The position numbers and the translations under genes were made by a program. The notes beneath the pieces were generated by a model. It saw only the letters and a program-made list of their open reading frames with translations. It was not told the origin of the DNA and made no database searches. Shown here piece by piece: positions 47,358-60,387 of a DNA stretch of 64,000 nucleotides. Where the stretch lies: contig NC_044920.1 of NCBI RefSeq assembly GCF_003576645.1, positions 14,763,865 to 14,827,864 on the forward strand, in the 5' to 3' direction. This DNA is from Ipomoea triloba (Eukaryota > Streptophyta > Magnoliopsida > Solanales > Convolvulaceae). Each line of letters opens with the position of its first letter. Position 1 is the first letter of the stretch.

Positions 47358-47897
47358 TTGCTTTTCGGAGACTATTTAAATCCCCTTGATAGATTTTCAG
47401 AAGAGGTTCCCCATTTTTTAGAAAGACTTTAGATCATTTTAGGATTTGTTTAGATAATTTCCATTGTAGAAGACAACGAGCTTGGATTGAACGATCACTT
47501 CATTCTAGGTGATTTATATTCCATTTCTATTATATTTTACTATCTTGCTCTTGGATTGAATTAGCTTTTGTCTTGAATTTCATATCATGAGTCGCTAGTT
47601 TAATCTAGGGATTTGGATTGTGTGAAGATATGTTGATAGTGTGATGATCTTATATCTATTTTTGGATCTAAATGCTTAGATTATTGGATTATCTATTCTT
47701 GTCTATTGATTGTTGGATGAGATCTTGTTTGGATTTGGCCAATCTAGATGAGAGATTGAGCTCTTGACTCTTTCATGTCTTTGATTAGAGTTAGGATTGA
47801 AGCTTTGTAGCAATCATAGATCCAATGGACTTCTTAAGAATAGTAGGATAGTGTGTAGAACTTTGGATGCTTGAAGGCATTCTTAAGTCAAAGAAGC
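47016..47897 (+). mobile_element. Athila-like LTR (element 2), sense plus
   Basis: It starts TGATAAGCCT, the reverse complement of the end of the 29527 LTR, and follows that LTR inverted up to 'aagtcaaagaagc', where a chromovirus LTR begins. The same start at 45361 belongs to the assembly duplicate. It lies head to head with the 5' LTR of Athila element 1. Confidence 0.75.
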
Positions 47898-49417
47898 TGT
47901 AACACCCCGTAAATTTCATTCAAGCCTTAAGACCGGTGATTAAATTCCACTGGGCATTTTTATTTAATTTACATGGGCTCAATCTTTCCAATTATATACA
48001 TATAATTCCTTCTAGAATTATTTACTAATTCTAAGGCCCAATTCTTGATCTAATTCTTGTAAGGGATTTATTTATTTTATTGAATCCTTACAATTTCTAT
48101 GGAGCATTTTATAATGGCCCAATATGCATATATATTTGCTCTTGAAAGATTAAATTCCTACTTAGTAGTATTATATTAAATTGTGCAAGACCCATTCTCT
48201 TAAAAAGCCCATTATCTACTCTAGTTACCCTAGTGTAATATATTTTATGTATGTAATGATTTCTCCCATAATATAAAAGGGACTTGTATCAACCCTACCA
48301 TTTCTTTTTCCTTCCCTGCAAACAATTCACTCTCAACCTAAACTCTTCTAAAAACCCTACAACATACACTACCCCTTCACCTTCAAGAATCAAGTTAAGA
48401 TTGCTCTTTTAGGATTGCTAATGCTTGGGTAAGTGTTTATTTCTAGGAATACACCTTGCATCATGTTATTTTCATAATCTTTATACAAGTTCTTATGTTA
48501 TTCCTTTTGGGGATCTTTTGGGGAAAGATGATCAAGGTGAAGGTGAAGCTTAGTGAGAAGGTTTAAGAGTTCTTGGGTGAAGTGTGCTTCAAGAGGTAAC
48601 CATCATGTCTCACAAAATCTATTTTACACTCTCAATCTATGATATTATTTGGTGTATTGGAATCCTGAAATTTCTTGGATATTAGCCTTGTTGTTGGTCT
48701 GTGAACCTTTCTTTTGATGGATTATGAACTTGTGTTCTTGATCCTTTGCATATAGATGTTTATGGATATTTATTGGTATGGATTCCTTATTTATTTGGCT
48801 TCTGGGAGATGTAATCTAGTAATCTGATCCTATTCTTGTATTCTGGAATGAATATTGTGTATTCTGTCTGTTCTGATCTGGGAGTGGTTTAGAGTTGCTC
48901 TTGCGGTAAGGTTAGGCGGTATAATGTGTCCCGACTAAGTGGTCCGCAAGAACAACGAAGGAAGGGTGTGGCGGAAGGTGGTGCACCGCTGGGCGGCCCC
49001 GTCCCTTCGTCTGGAGAAGGACGGTAGACCGGCGTACTCCGCTGGAAGGCACCGTTGGTGTGGACGGTGGAGTGTGGCGGCACAGGGTGTTCCGCCAAGG
49101 TGTACCGCTAGTGTATCCTTGGTTCTGTTTCCAGTGAGTTGTTTTGTGATCTGTTGTCTGATTGTTTCACCTTTGGTTCTGGATTTTGTTGGAATATTCT
49201 GTTGGGTATTTTACCATGTTTTTGGAGTATTTATTCATATCTCTTGATCCATCTTTTGAGCCTCTTGGTTAGTTGAATCCTTGATTATATTATCTGGGAG
49301 TTGGTTTCTGTTCATATCTGAGATGAACACTCTGAGTGGTTGTTCTTGGGATGAGTTTGAGGTTGGATATGGAGTGGTGGATCCTTGAGTATCTCTTGGG
49401 CTGTTTGAGGATGAACT
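47898..49417 (+). mobile_element. Chromovirus LTR (element A family), 3'-truncated
   Basis: It begins TGTAACACCCCGTAAATTTC and is closely like 23656 onward. TATAAAAG lies at 48272-48279. It is cut at 49417 by the 3' LTR of element B. The flanking gaagc (47893-47897) is the candidate target copy; its partner is lost. Confidence 0.8.
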
Positions 49418-51631
49418 TGTGACACCCCGGGTTGGTCAACCTTACAACCGGGAGCATCATCGCCACACCTAGGGTGAACCCAGCTAACCTTTAGCGGTTC
49501 ATCACTAGGTGCTCAGGCTAATTTTCCTGACCTACACCCACTTCCCATAAACCTGTAATAATTCACAACTAACTAACTCGACAACAGTTGAGGTATAAGT
49601 TAAACATTCCAAACATTCACACATATATATATATATAGGTTCATAGGTGTGATAACGACGTCCTTAGAACCCCAAAACATAAGTTAGATATATATACATA
49701 ATCACAATGCCAAGTTTGGCAATTGATCTACTAAGACTACTGCAGAATATGTACACAAAAAGAGAGTTTTAGACTACCCCGACATGACCTCCACCACCTA
49801 TCAGATCATACGATACACTGGGATCTCAAACTCTCCCCAAACTAGATGCCATTCGCCCTCAAACCACTTAAGGTGATCCAAGGAGCGATCGGTGACAATG
49901 ACCATAGACCATTCTCCCTCAGGAGGAGTGGGATCCCAGAGATATGGGTAATGTACAATGAATTCCAGGGGGTCGCTACCCGGTTAGACTTCTATTGGGT
50001 AGTAGCCCCACCGAGCCTGATGAGCATCTACCAGAGACACAAGAGAGCTGGATGATGAGAAGGAATCGTCAGGAGCTAGCAGAGTGTAGCTGGGTACATA
50101 GGGGTCTTCCCCTATCGTATGCTGTATATAGTCTCCATATCCAAAAACTGAGCCATTATAGTTCGGTGAAGTTACCGAACTATACGACTCATTGCTGGAT
50201 GACATCTGTTAAAGGGCAACAGTGAAGCACCCGTTAGCACGACGGCTAAGTAAGAACCCATAAGCTTCTCATTTATAGGTAAAGATGATTTAACTTACCA
50301 ATTGACCATAGCATAGAATTTCCTATTGATTGACATGCTTTCATGCTTGTAAATTACGATAATATAAATATGCATAAAGCTATCACATTCACATTACACG
50401 CGTGAATTTTCACCACCATACTTGACATCTTCACAAAATCCCATTTCTCAGACATCACACGACTAGTTTCTTGGAACTAGTATCACACGTCTTAACATAG
50501 CCATTAATTTAACCACTACATATGAAAACTCGACTTAGTTTCATTTCAAAGTATGAGGCCTTATAGGAAATGTTGAATATTCCTTGTCGTTGACCGATTG
50601 AACCTGGAACATGGGCTTGCGGTCATTACCCAAGTTCTCTTCTCGGTCCCTTGGACGATAGTTCATTAGAATGGACCCTAGTGTGGCCCCGTCTAGGTCC
50701 ATTAAAATGACGCCAACCCGGAGACGACGAAGTCAATACGCTTAAGTGTGCACACCCCCACAGTCTAGCCATACATGAGTGACGTAGAGACTCGGCGAAT
50801 AGACTTCGCCTAAGTACGAATACAATCGTACATATTTCAATGACAACCTTTAGTAATTATAGCCCAAGGTAAAAAGACAACAAGGTCCTCTTAACTTCTT
50901 GAAACTAAGGTTTTATTCATTTTAAACGTTCACTACTCTTGTTCCGACAATACGCTCACCTTTCCTACTTATACACTCATTAACATATGTATTCAACCGG
51001 TGGTACATAATTCACATATCACGACAACAACCAACATGGCATGATTACACTATTAGATTCTTTCCTATACTCACAACGCACTTTATTACTTATTCATGTT
51101 CACAACACATAGTTCACATACACTACCTATACCTATACATATATATATAACATTAACATACCTATACTCATATATATATATATATCTTATATATATATAC
51201 GGTATATAATATAATATATACATAATACATATGACATACACTATGTAATATAGATATACTAGAGTACGTATATATTGTAATATATATATTCATAGCATGT
51301 AATTGGTAATATAATATATAATATAGGTATATAATAGGTATATGGTACATGATATAATGTGTATGGATAATACATATAAATTACCACATAATATATATAT
51401 ATGTTACGGTATATATATATAGCATATATATAATTATGTATTCTATTACTACCTATATACATATATTATGTCACACACACACACATACATAATTTATATA
51501 TATATGTTACGCCACACACACACTCACGCAGTATATATATATATACACATCACGCCATACATATATATATTATACCACACACACACACATGTACACAATG
51601 CATATATACATATATCATGACACACACACAC

Positions 51632-51670
<39 letters not shown>

Positions 51671-52231
51671 CCCCTAATTTATGTGTACAACATGCCCAAT
51701 ACACAAAAAGTTCATAAATTACATACAACTTCATGGATTGGAAATTAATTCACCAATTACCTACTTTGAGTAGCTATAATTCCAACTTGAGGGGTAACTT
51801 ACCTCAATCTCACTATGAACACAAGAAATTCGAAGATTGAAGCTCGGGATTCAACCTTTGCTCTTAAAACCCTAACATAAACACGGTAATACAAATAGGG
51901 TTCAACAAAATTCTACCCAAAACTATGAACTAGGAGTAAAAATATAACTTTTAACCGAATAAAATTAAAGTTTTACCGAACAAATCGCGATCAAAGCTTG
52001 AAACTTTGCTTCACTCTCTCACTCTCACGAAATGGAATGGGAAATGAGGATGAAGAAGTGAAACTTTCTTCTTCCCATCTAAACGTATATATATATACAC
52101 ATAACATTATATCTATAAAAATAATGAAAATAATAATAATAATAATAATAATAAGATATGTAATGTTTATCCATATATATTAATATAATAATGGTGAAAC
52201 TTATCTCAGATATATATATATACGTAATATG

Positions 52232-52278
<47 letters not shown>

Positions 52279-52577
52279 TATGTGGAATGCTTATCCAAAC
52301 TCATCTCTTAGAATTAATATTTTAATTACTAGGTAAAAATTAGTGACACTTGTCACTACCTTGTGGTTCCAAAATAAAAATCTTTTAACTTATCAGTTGT
52401 GGTCCAAACAGATAAAATTTCGGTGGAAAATAATTTAAATAGGAATAATTTTGAAACCAAAAATTTATCTCAGACTAAAACTCAAAATTGGGCTAGGTTC
52501 GATACACCGCGAAATATAGCGATGCTACGATCAAAAAAATTTTTCGCTGCTATGAACCAAATTTTCAGGGTATTACA
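49418..52577 (-). mobile_element. 3' LTR of chromovirus B
   Basis: It begins TGTGACACCCCGGG and ends CAGGGTATTACA, followed on the plus strand by 'ccctacccccctta', an inverted polypurine tract. Its first 193 bp match the remnant 5' LTR at 62740-62932 with 6 differences by eye. It includes a microsatellite-rich zone (51125-51670). The ORFs within are not genes. A motif CTTAAGTGTGCACACCCCC sits at 50741-50759. Confidence 0.85.
51125..51670. repeat. AT/AC microsatellite cluster
   Basis: Runs of (TA)n, (CA)n and mixed ATAT/ACAC blocks fill this part of LTR B. (AAT)n runs follow at 52130-52155 and 52227-52275. Copy numbers are unreliable. Confidence 0.85.
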
Positions 52578-52721
52578 CCCTACCCCCCTTAGGAATAGTT
52601 TCGTCCCCGAAACTTCCTTCCTAACACATAAGGTCTCAACACACAGCCAGTCATATAACCACACATCAAGACATTCAATATACAACAGTTGATCGAGCAC
52701 AAATAGACAATCAAATCTATA

Positions 52722-54315
52722 CTACTTACCTGAGTTGAACAAATCTGGATAACGTTCTATCATGACGTCTTCCAGTTCCCAGGTAGCTTCCTCAGGGCTA
52801 TGATTTGACCATTGGACCTTGACCATTTTCACCGATTTCCTCCTTGTATCTCGGGTCTTAGTGTCCAAGATCTGGATTGGCCTTTCCTCGTACGTCAATG
52901 AGTCATCCATTTCTACTACTTCCGGTTTCAGCACATGTGAAGCATCAGGTACATACCATTTGAGCTGAGAGACATGGAATACGTTATGTACTTGACTTAA
53001 TTCAACTGGTAGGGCTAGTCGATAAGCTAAGTTCCCTACCCTTTCCAGGATTTCATACGGCCCAATATAACGAGGACTTAGCTTCCCTTTCTTGCCAAAC
53101 CGCTTCACTCCCTTGGTTGGCGAAACTTTTAATAATACCCTATCTCCAGGTTGATATTCCACGAATTGTCGTTTCAGATCGGCGTAGGACTTTTGACGAT
53201 CCTGTGCCGCTTTCATTCTTTCTCTTATCACCCTATTTGCTTCGATAGTTTCTTGTAGATACTGAGGTCCTAGAACAACGACATCACTTTTGTCGCTCCA
53301 ACATAAGGGACTTCGACACTTCTGCCCATATAATGCCTCATAAGGCGCCATGCCAATGCTCGAGTGATAGCTGTTATTTTACGAGAATTCAATTAGGTCT
53401 AGCTGATCATCCCACGAGCCTTGAAAATTTAGCGCACAACTTCTTAGCATGTCTTCTAAGGTCTGTATAGTTNATGTTTTTAAATAACATTGGAGTGGTT
53501 GACAGGTAATACATCTTTACTTCCTGTTCTACTTGATCGTGCTCTATTACCTCCAGATTAAGCCTTTGAAAGTCTTTACACAACTATTCCGGTAGCACCC
53601 ACAGAGCATGACTCGATTTTCGACTTAACGCGTCGGCTACTTTGTTTGCCTTACCTTCTTGGTATTGGATTTCCAAATCGTAATCTTTAATCAACTCCAA
53701 CCACCTCCTTTGCCTCAGATTAAGATCCCTTTGGGTAAAGATGTATTTCAGGCTTTTGTGATCTGTGAAGATTTTACAGGAGACTCCGTAGAGATAGTGT
53801 CGCCAAATCTTGAGAGGGAACACCACTGCTGCGAGCTCTAGATCGTGAGTTGGATAATTAACCTCATGTGGCTTCAACTAACGGGAGGCATAAGCTATTA
53901 CTTTCCCATCCTGCATCAGGACGCATCCAAGTCCTTGATGTGATGCATCGGTGTATAACTCATATCCATCCGTCTCAGTAGGTAGAGTCAACACCGGGGC
54001 CGTTGTTAATCTTTCTTTAAGCTCCTGGAACGCTTTCTCACATTCTTCACTCCAGTAGTACTTCGTAGTTTTCTTAACCAAATTTGTTAAGGGCTTGGCT
54101 ACCTTAGAATAATCTTTGACAAACCTTCGATAATAGCCTGCCAATCCCAGGAAGCTTCGGATCTCTGTTACTGATTTGGGCGTCTTCCATTCGGTCACTG
54201 CTTGTACCTTGGCTGGGTCTACGGCTATCCCTTCTTTAGTGACAACATGGCCAAGGAAAGCTACTTCGCTCTTCTGAAATTCACATTTAGACAATTTAGC
54301 ATAGAGTTGTTTTAG
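52722..54315 (-). pseudogene. pol: Chromovirus B pol, partial (RT end, RNase H, integrase end)
   Basis: From 54315 downward: end of RT ([10 protein letters not shown]), the connection block ([17 protein letters not shown]), RNase H ([33 protein letters not shown]), then an N at 53473 where the integrase zinc finger and core should be. The integrase C-terminus and chromodomain follow (MAPYEALYGQKCRSPLCW; KVQWSNHSPEEATWE), ending DLFNSGK-stop at 52722. Defects: TAG at 53878-53880 replacing the Gln of ASRQLK, and TAA in the FSYNNSYH motif near 53380. Everything before the RT end is absent. It abuts an LTR repeat of element C at about 54316. Confidence 0.85.
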
Positions 54316-54999
54316 GGTAATCACAGGGACCGACAGTCCAATCACAGGGACCGAAGTCCAATCACAGGGACCGACAGTCCAATCACAGGGACCGAAGTCC
54401 AATCACAGGGGTAATCAACCCAATCACAGGGACCGAAGTCCAAAGTCAGAAGTCAATAGNAAATATCTCCCAACTTATCAGTTGGGGTCCAAACAGATAA
54501 AGTTTCGGTGGAAAATAATCCAGATAGAATAATTTCCGAAACTAAAAATTTATTCCAGACTAACCCTCAAAATTGGGCTAGGTTCGGTACACCGCGAAAT
54601 TCTGCGATGTACGATCAAAATAAATTTTCGCTGCTATGGGCTAATCTAATTAAATAGGAAATTCAAGAATAATAGTATGGTGTCTAGAAATCCATTTCCT
54701 ATGACAAACGGGTCCGAATACTAGCTCTTAAAATTTTTACGGTTCGTGACCGGGACGTTCGATCGCAGCTTAATAACAACTATACTCACTTATAAAAATT
54801 CTTTTGAAATATCTGAAGATCATAACTTANGTCCAAATACTAGTTCCTAAAAATTTTACGGTTCGTGACCAGGACGTACGATCGCAGCTTAATAACAACT
54901 ATACTTATAAAAATTCTTTTGAAGTATCGGTAGATCATAACTCATGTATGTCAATACCTTAGGATAAAATAATAATGTTAGGAAAATACGGGGTATTAC
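54316..54999 (-). mobile_element. Broken LTR pieces joined by Ns
   Basis: 54316-54459 is the 'ccaatcacagggaccgaagt' minisatellite, probably part of the 3' LTR of element C. After an N, 54461-54829 is a fragment of the 12584/35150 LTR family. After another N, 54831-54999 repeats the last ~115 bp of that fragment in diverged form and runs on to the LTR end CGGGGTATTACA. The order may be an assembly product. Confidence 0.6.
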
Positions 55000-55856
55000 A
55001 CAACAAGAATTTCAGGATTTCCAATCACCAATTAATCATCATATAGAATAGGAGTGTAAAATAGATTTTAGTGGACATGATGGTTACCTCAAAGAGCTTT
55101 TCCTACTCCAACAAGCCTCTAGCAATGCTCACAAAGCCCCACCTTCTTGATGATCATCTTTTTCCCAAAGAACCCCAAAAGAACATTATAAGAATATGCT
55201 AAAAAGACTATCAAAACACAAAATGCAAGATGGATTCTAGGATAGATGCACTTACCCACTCCTAACCAAGCTTAAAAGAGCAACCTTTACTTGAAAACTT
55301 GTAGGGAAAGTGAAGATCAATTTTGGAGGATTTCCTAGATGAAAATGGCGTGTGGGATTTCTTGTAGGAGGAAGAAGGAGTGAAAGCTTTGATCATCAAA
55401 ATATATATTAGGAATACATACAATATTTAGGGTGTAAGACATTTAAAGTGATGTGGGCTTAAGTAGCTTATAATATAATGGGTGTAGGAAATAAATATAA
55501 TCAAGACTAGTAAGTTGGGCTTAATGAATTCACCCCTTACAAATTAATATAGTAGTTAGCCCATAAGATGTCTTAGAAACAATATGTATATTATATAACA
55601 TATGATCAAGAAATTGGGCTTGTAGGAATATTAAATCACAAATGTTGTAAGGGTCCAAATTGAATAAAGAATCCCTTACAAGAATAAATCCAATTAATTG
55701 GGCTCTTGACTAGAATAAATAAATTAGGCTCATGAATATATATATACAAGTGTATATATATTAAATCGAAAGAATTAGCCCAATTGGAAATAATTAAATT
55801 GCCCAAGGAATTAATTATCGAACGAAAGGCTTGAAATGAATTTACGGGGTGTTACA
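55000..55856 (-). mobile_element. 3' LTR of chromovirus C (5' portion of the LTR)
   Basis: It ends GGGGTGTTACA at 55856; read on the minus strand it starts TGTAACACCCCGTAAATTC. The inverted polypurine tract (ctctacccccctta) follows. 55090-55856 matches 60500-61276 with two substitutions and one 10-bp indel by eye. The distal part of the LTR is lost in the fragmented zone to the left. Confidence 0.8.
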
Positions 55857-56068
55857 CTCTACCCCCCTTAAAAGGAGCTTCGTCCCCGAAGCTCAAAGCT
55901 CGCGGGAACTTTGAAATAGAACGATTCAAAGAAACGAAGATTCAACGGAAGATTAAAAGGAAACGATTGCTCAACCACTTCTAAACTCAAAACATACTAA
56001 CATGCAACTAAACTCAAGAACATACTAACACTTCTAACAATCTAAACTCATAACTTACCCAACCCAAA

Positions 56069-59000
56069 CTAGCATGCAAGAACATAACTAAACAGCTTAC
56101 CTAGAGCAAACAAAGCCGGGTAGCGCCGCCTCATATCGTCCTCCATCTCCCAAGTTGCCTCCTCGACTCCATGGTTGGACCAAAGCACCTTCACTAGCTT
56201 GATTGCCTTGCGCCGGGTCTCGCGCGTCTTGGAGTCCAAGATCCTCACGGGCTTCTCTTCATAAGACAGCGCCTCGTCCAACTCTAACGTGTCGGGAGCT
56301 AACACATGCGAGGCGTCGTGCACGTACTTCTTCAACTGGGAGACATGAAACACGTTGTGCACTCGATCTAACTCTGCTGGCAAGGCTAAACGATACGCCA
56401 CCTGTCTAATCCTCTCCAAGATCTCATAAGGTCCGATGAAGCGGGGGCTCAACTTCCCTTTCTTCCCAAATCTCATTACTCCACGAGTTGGGGAAATCTT
56501 CAACCACACCTTTTCGCCTGCCTGGAATTCCACGAATTTCCTTCCCAGATCAGCATAGGATTTTTGGCGGTCTTGAGCGGCTTTCATTCTACTTTGAATC
56601 AGCTTGACTTTCTCGGCGGCTTCTTGCAGATATTGGGGTCCCAAGGTTACTGGATTCACCAAGTCTTCCCAACACAACGGACTTCTGCACTTTTGCCCAT
56701 AGAGCGCCTCATACGGGGCCATCTGAATACTCGAGTGATAACTGTTGTTGTAGGAGAATTCAATCAAATCGAGATGCTCTTCCCACGACCCTTGCAAATC
56801 AAGCATGCAAGCCCTCAGCATATCCTCCAAAGTCTATATGGTACGCTCAGTCTGTCCGTCAGTGGCAGGATGAAAAGCTGTACTCATCTTTAATCTCGTG
56901 CCCAAAGCTGCCTGTAGTGACTTCCAAAACTGTGATAAGAACCTCGAGTCGCGGTCAGACACGATGTCGCGAGGCACCCCGTGGTACTTCACCACCTGGT
57001 GTATGTAAGCCCTAGCCAACTGATCCATAGTCCACGTCTCCTTCATGGCGATGAAATGGGCTGTCTTGGCGAGGCGATCCACTATCACCCAAATCTTGTC
57101 TTTCCCGGATCTGGTCAAAGGCAACCCTCCTACGAAGTCCATAGATATAGATTCCCACTTTCCTTCGGGCACTTCCAGGGGTAGTAACATTCCTNGCAAA
57201 TCAAGCATGCAAGCCCTCAGCATATCCTCCAAAGTCTATATGGTACGCTCAGTCTGTCCGTCAGTGGCAGGATGAAAAGCTGTACTCATCTTTAATCTCG
57301 TGCCCAAAGCTGCCTGTAGTGACTTCCAAAACTGTGATAAGAACCTCGAGTCGCGGTCAGACACGATGTCGCGAGGCACCCCGTGGTACTTCACCACCTG
57401 GTGTATGTAAGCCCTAGCCAACTGATCCATAGTCCACGTCTCCTTCATGGCGATGAAATGGGCTGTCTTGGCGAGGCGATCCACTATCACCCAAATCTTG
57501 TCTTTCCCGGATCTGGTCAAAGGCAACCCTCCTACGAAGTCCATAGATATAGATTCCCACTTTCCTTCGGGCACTTCCAGGGGTNGCCTTGACTTTCTGA
57601 CAGTTCAAACAGCGGCTCACGAAGTCAGCTATTTCCTTTTTCATGTTCGGCCACCAGAACAGTTTCTTCATGTCTTTATACAACTTGTCGCCACCAGGAT
57701 GTACTGAATACGGAGTGTAGTGGCTTTCTTCCAATATCTGTCGCTTCAAGTCTTTACACGAAAGTGGCACGCACCACCGCCCTAAATATCGAATACTGCC
57801 GTCGGGGTAGAGCTCGAAGGGTCCCTTCTTGCCATTAACCATCTTGGCCCTCACTCTGTTCAACCGGGCATCGCCCGTCTGGCCCCTTCGGATCTCGTCG
57901 AGCCAAGCTGGTAAGATCTGCATGCTAAAGAGTCGAACTTCTTCCTCTACTTGCCCTTCCTCCACCACAGCAATGTTCAACTTTTGAAATTCCTTACACA
58001 GATCGTCTGCTAGTACCCACGTGGCATTGAGTGAATGGCTCGTCTTTCTGCTCAGTGCGTCGGCCACTACATTTGCTTTTCCCTCATGATACTGAATAAT
58101 CAAGTCGTAGTCTTTAATGAGCTCTAACCAACGTCTTTGTCGCATATTCAACTCCTTCTGTGTGAAGATATACTTTAAACTCTTGTGATCGGTGTAAATC
58201 TTACACTGCACCCCATACAAGTAATGCCTCCAAATCTTGAGTGCAAAAACAACAGCAGCTAACTCCAAATCGTGCGTGGGGTAGTTCTCTTCATGACTCT
58301 TGAGCTGTCGAGATGCGTACGCCACCACTCGGCCCTGCTGCATCAGTACACAACCCAACCCTTTCTTCGACGCGTCACTGTATACTTCAAACCCCTCAGT
58401 CCCGGATGGTAAAGTCAAAACAGGAGCCGAAGTCAACCTTTCTTTCAACTCTTGAAACGCTGCGGCACACTCACTGTCCCATCTGAAGGGTGTAATCTTC
58501 TTCATGAGCTGCGTGATCGGTCGGGCTATCTTAGAGAAATCCGGAACAAACCTCCTGTAATAGCCTGCCAAACCCAAAAAGCTTCGGACTTCAGACGGAG
58601 TTGTTGGTGCCGGCCACTCTATCACTGCTCGGATCTTAGTAGGATCCACCGAAACTCCCTCTTTGGCTATCACGTGACCCAAGAAAGCCACGCTGGTCTT
58701 CCAGAATTCACACTTGGATAGTTTGGCATACAACTGTTTCTCCCTTAGAATGTGTAACACGGTTCGGAGATGTTTTTCATGCTCGGCTGGATCAGGAGAG
58801 TAGACCAGGATGTCGTCGATGAACACAACCACGAACTCATCTAGATGCGGCTGAAATACCCGGTTCATCAAATCCATGAAAGCGGCTGGAGCATTCGTTA
58901 ACCCGAACGGCATTACTGCGAACTCATAGTGGCCATAACGGGTCCGGAACGCCGTCTTCGGAACATCCGCCTCCGCCACTCTAAGCTGATGATACCCGGA

Positions 59001-60107
59001 TCGCAAATCAACCTTCGAGAAGATGCCGGCTCCCTACAACTGATCAAACAAGTCATCAATTCTCGGCAGGGGATACTTGTTCTTAACTGTCACCCGGTTC
59101 AGCTCTCGGTAATCGATGCAGAGACGCATGCTACCATCTTTCTTCCTCACAAAAAGCACCGGAGCTCCCCACGGCGAAACACTCGGTCGAATATACCCTT
59201 TGTTTAACAAATCTTGCAGCTGCTTTTTCAACTCCTGCATTTCCTTCGGAGCCATACGGTATGGGGCTTTCGATATTGGGGCTGTCCCCGGCATCAAATC
59301 AATGGTGAACTCTACCTCTCGGGGAGGCGGTAATCCAGGAATCTCCTCGGGAAAGACATCGGGGAACTCACGTACTACGGGTATTTGCTGCACTTCATCT
59401 TTCGGAGCACTGAGATCCTCAACTGCACATAAGAAAGCTTCATGCCCCTTGGCGACATATTTCTTGATCTTGATCATCGAGACCAGCTTGACCTCGGGCT
59501 CCTTAGTTACCCCTCTATACGATACCCGTTTGCCCCCAGGGCCCTTCAAAACCACCTTCTGCTCGCTGCACAGAATCTGAGCCTTATACTGTCCCAGCCA
59601 GTCCATACCTAGCACCACTCCGAAGTCATCCAGATCGAACTGAATGAGATCACTGGGAAAGGTCACTTCCTTAATCTTGATAGGCACGCCCTCGAAGATG
59701 TGCTCACATGCCTTAACTTCGCCCGACGCCACCTTGACTGCAATCCTCGTCGCTGCGCTAGGCACAATGCCCAGCTCACGGACCAACTTCGAGGATATGA
59801 AAGAATTAGAGGCTCCAGAGTCGAACAACACCAAGGTGGGGACGGAAAGCACTGGGAAGATGCCGGTGACCACGTCGTAGCTCTCGGCCTGGGACTTGTT
59901 CATGATGAGAAGCTTCCCTGTCGTAGATGGGACTCCTTCCTTTCCACTTGCTCTCTCGAAGCCAAGGAGAGTCACTCCCCTGCTACACGAGCTGCTGCCT
60001 CCTGAAGTCCTTGCCGTTCCAGCGTCGGCCGCCTTCAGCTTCTTGAGGCGATCCAGCATTCCTCCTCCCGCGCCTGGGGCTTCCTCCCGCTTTCTTGACG
60101 GTAGCAT
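56069..60107 (-). pseudogene. pol: Chromovirus C polyprotein without capsid gag
   Basis: Translation would start at 60107 (M-L-P-S-R-K-R-E-E), like a chromovirus gag start. After about 60 Ala/Gly/Ser-rich residues it reaches the protease ([15 protein letters not shown], near 59800), with no capsid block or zinc knuckle. RT follows with [31 protein letters not shown] and FIDDILVYS near 58810. RNase H has [16 protein letters not shown]. The integrase has the HHCC block (CLNCQKVK at about 57590), the core (SISMDFVGGLPL; VSDRDSRFLSQFW) and a chromodomain (KVLWSNHGVEEATWEME). Defects: TAG at 59034-59036 and TAG at 56834-56836, both at conserved Gln positions; the terminal stop after ALGK is lost, so the frame runs a few codons further; Ns at 57195 and 57585 with a duplicated 389-bp block. 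Confidence 0.9.
56794..57584. repeat. 389-bp duplication around a single N in the integrase core
   Basis: 56794-57182 and 57196-57584 carry the same integrase segment, including the same TAG (56834 and 57236). N lies at 57195 and 57585. Frames that read across the Ns are artefacts. About 15-20 codons between CQKVK and the PLEVPEGKW block are lost at the second N. Confidence 0.88.
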
Positions 60108-60372
60108 GATGCAGAAGAGGGAGAATACTAACAGAAGGTGAAGAGAACACTGCGGTCGGTCTAAACCAAACACGCAAGAAAGCAAGTGAGAACGAGCTCA
60201 CAGCAAGCAAACAACAAACAATCTGCAAAGCATAACCAAAGCAAGTAAACGAGTCCTCACCGCGCGGCCTAGAATTCACACATCTTAGAACTCTTAAACA
60301 TCTTAACTTCTACTGATCAAGTCCTAGAGTCTCAGATTACAACCCTAGGATCTCTATTCAGACCTCAACACA

Positions 60373-60385
60373 GGCTCTGATACCA
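60373..60385 (-). promoter_or_regulatory. Primer binding site of chromovirus C (tRNA-iMet)
   Basis: On the minus strand it reads TGGTATCAGAGCC. It lies two bases from the LTR border and about 270 bp before the start codon. Confidence 0.88.
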
Positions 60386-60387
60386 AC

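Noticed and set aside
54316..54440. Regular 20/21-bp repeats as another case of the 42-bp phenomenon
   Set aside because: The spacing alternates 21 and 20 (a 41-bp pair), and the unit is the natural CCCCTGTGATTGG minisatellite of this LTR family.
57236..57592. A second integrase gene or in-frame domain duplication in element C
   Set aside because: The 389-bp block is repeated exactly around a single N, including the same TAG; it is an unmerged contig overlap.
59116..60141. Plus-strand ORFs of up to 154 codons
   Set aside because: They are shadows of the element C protease/RT region on the minus strand.
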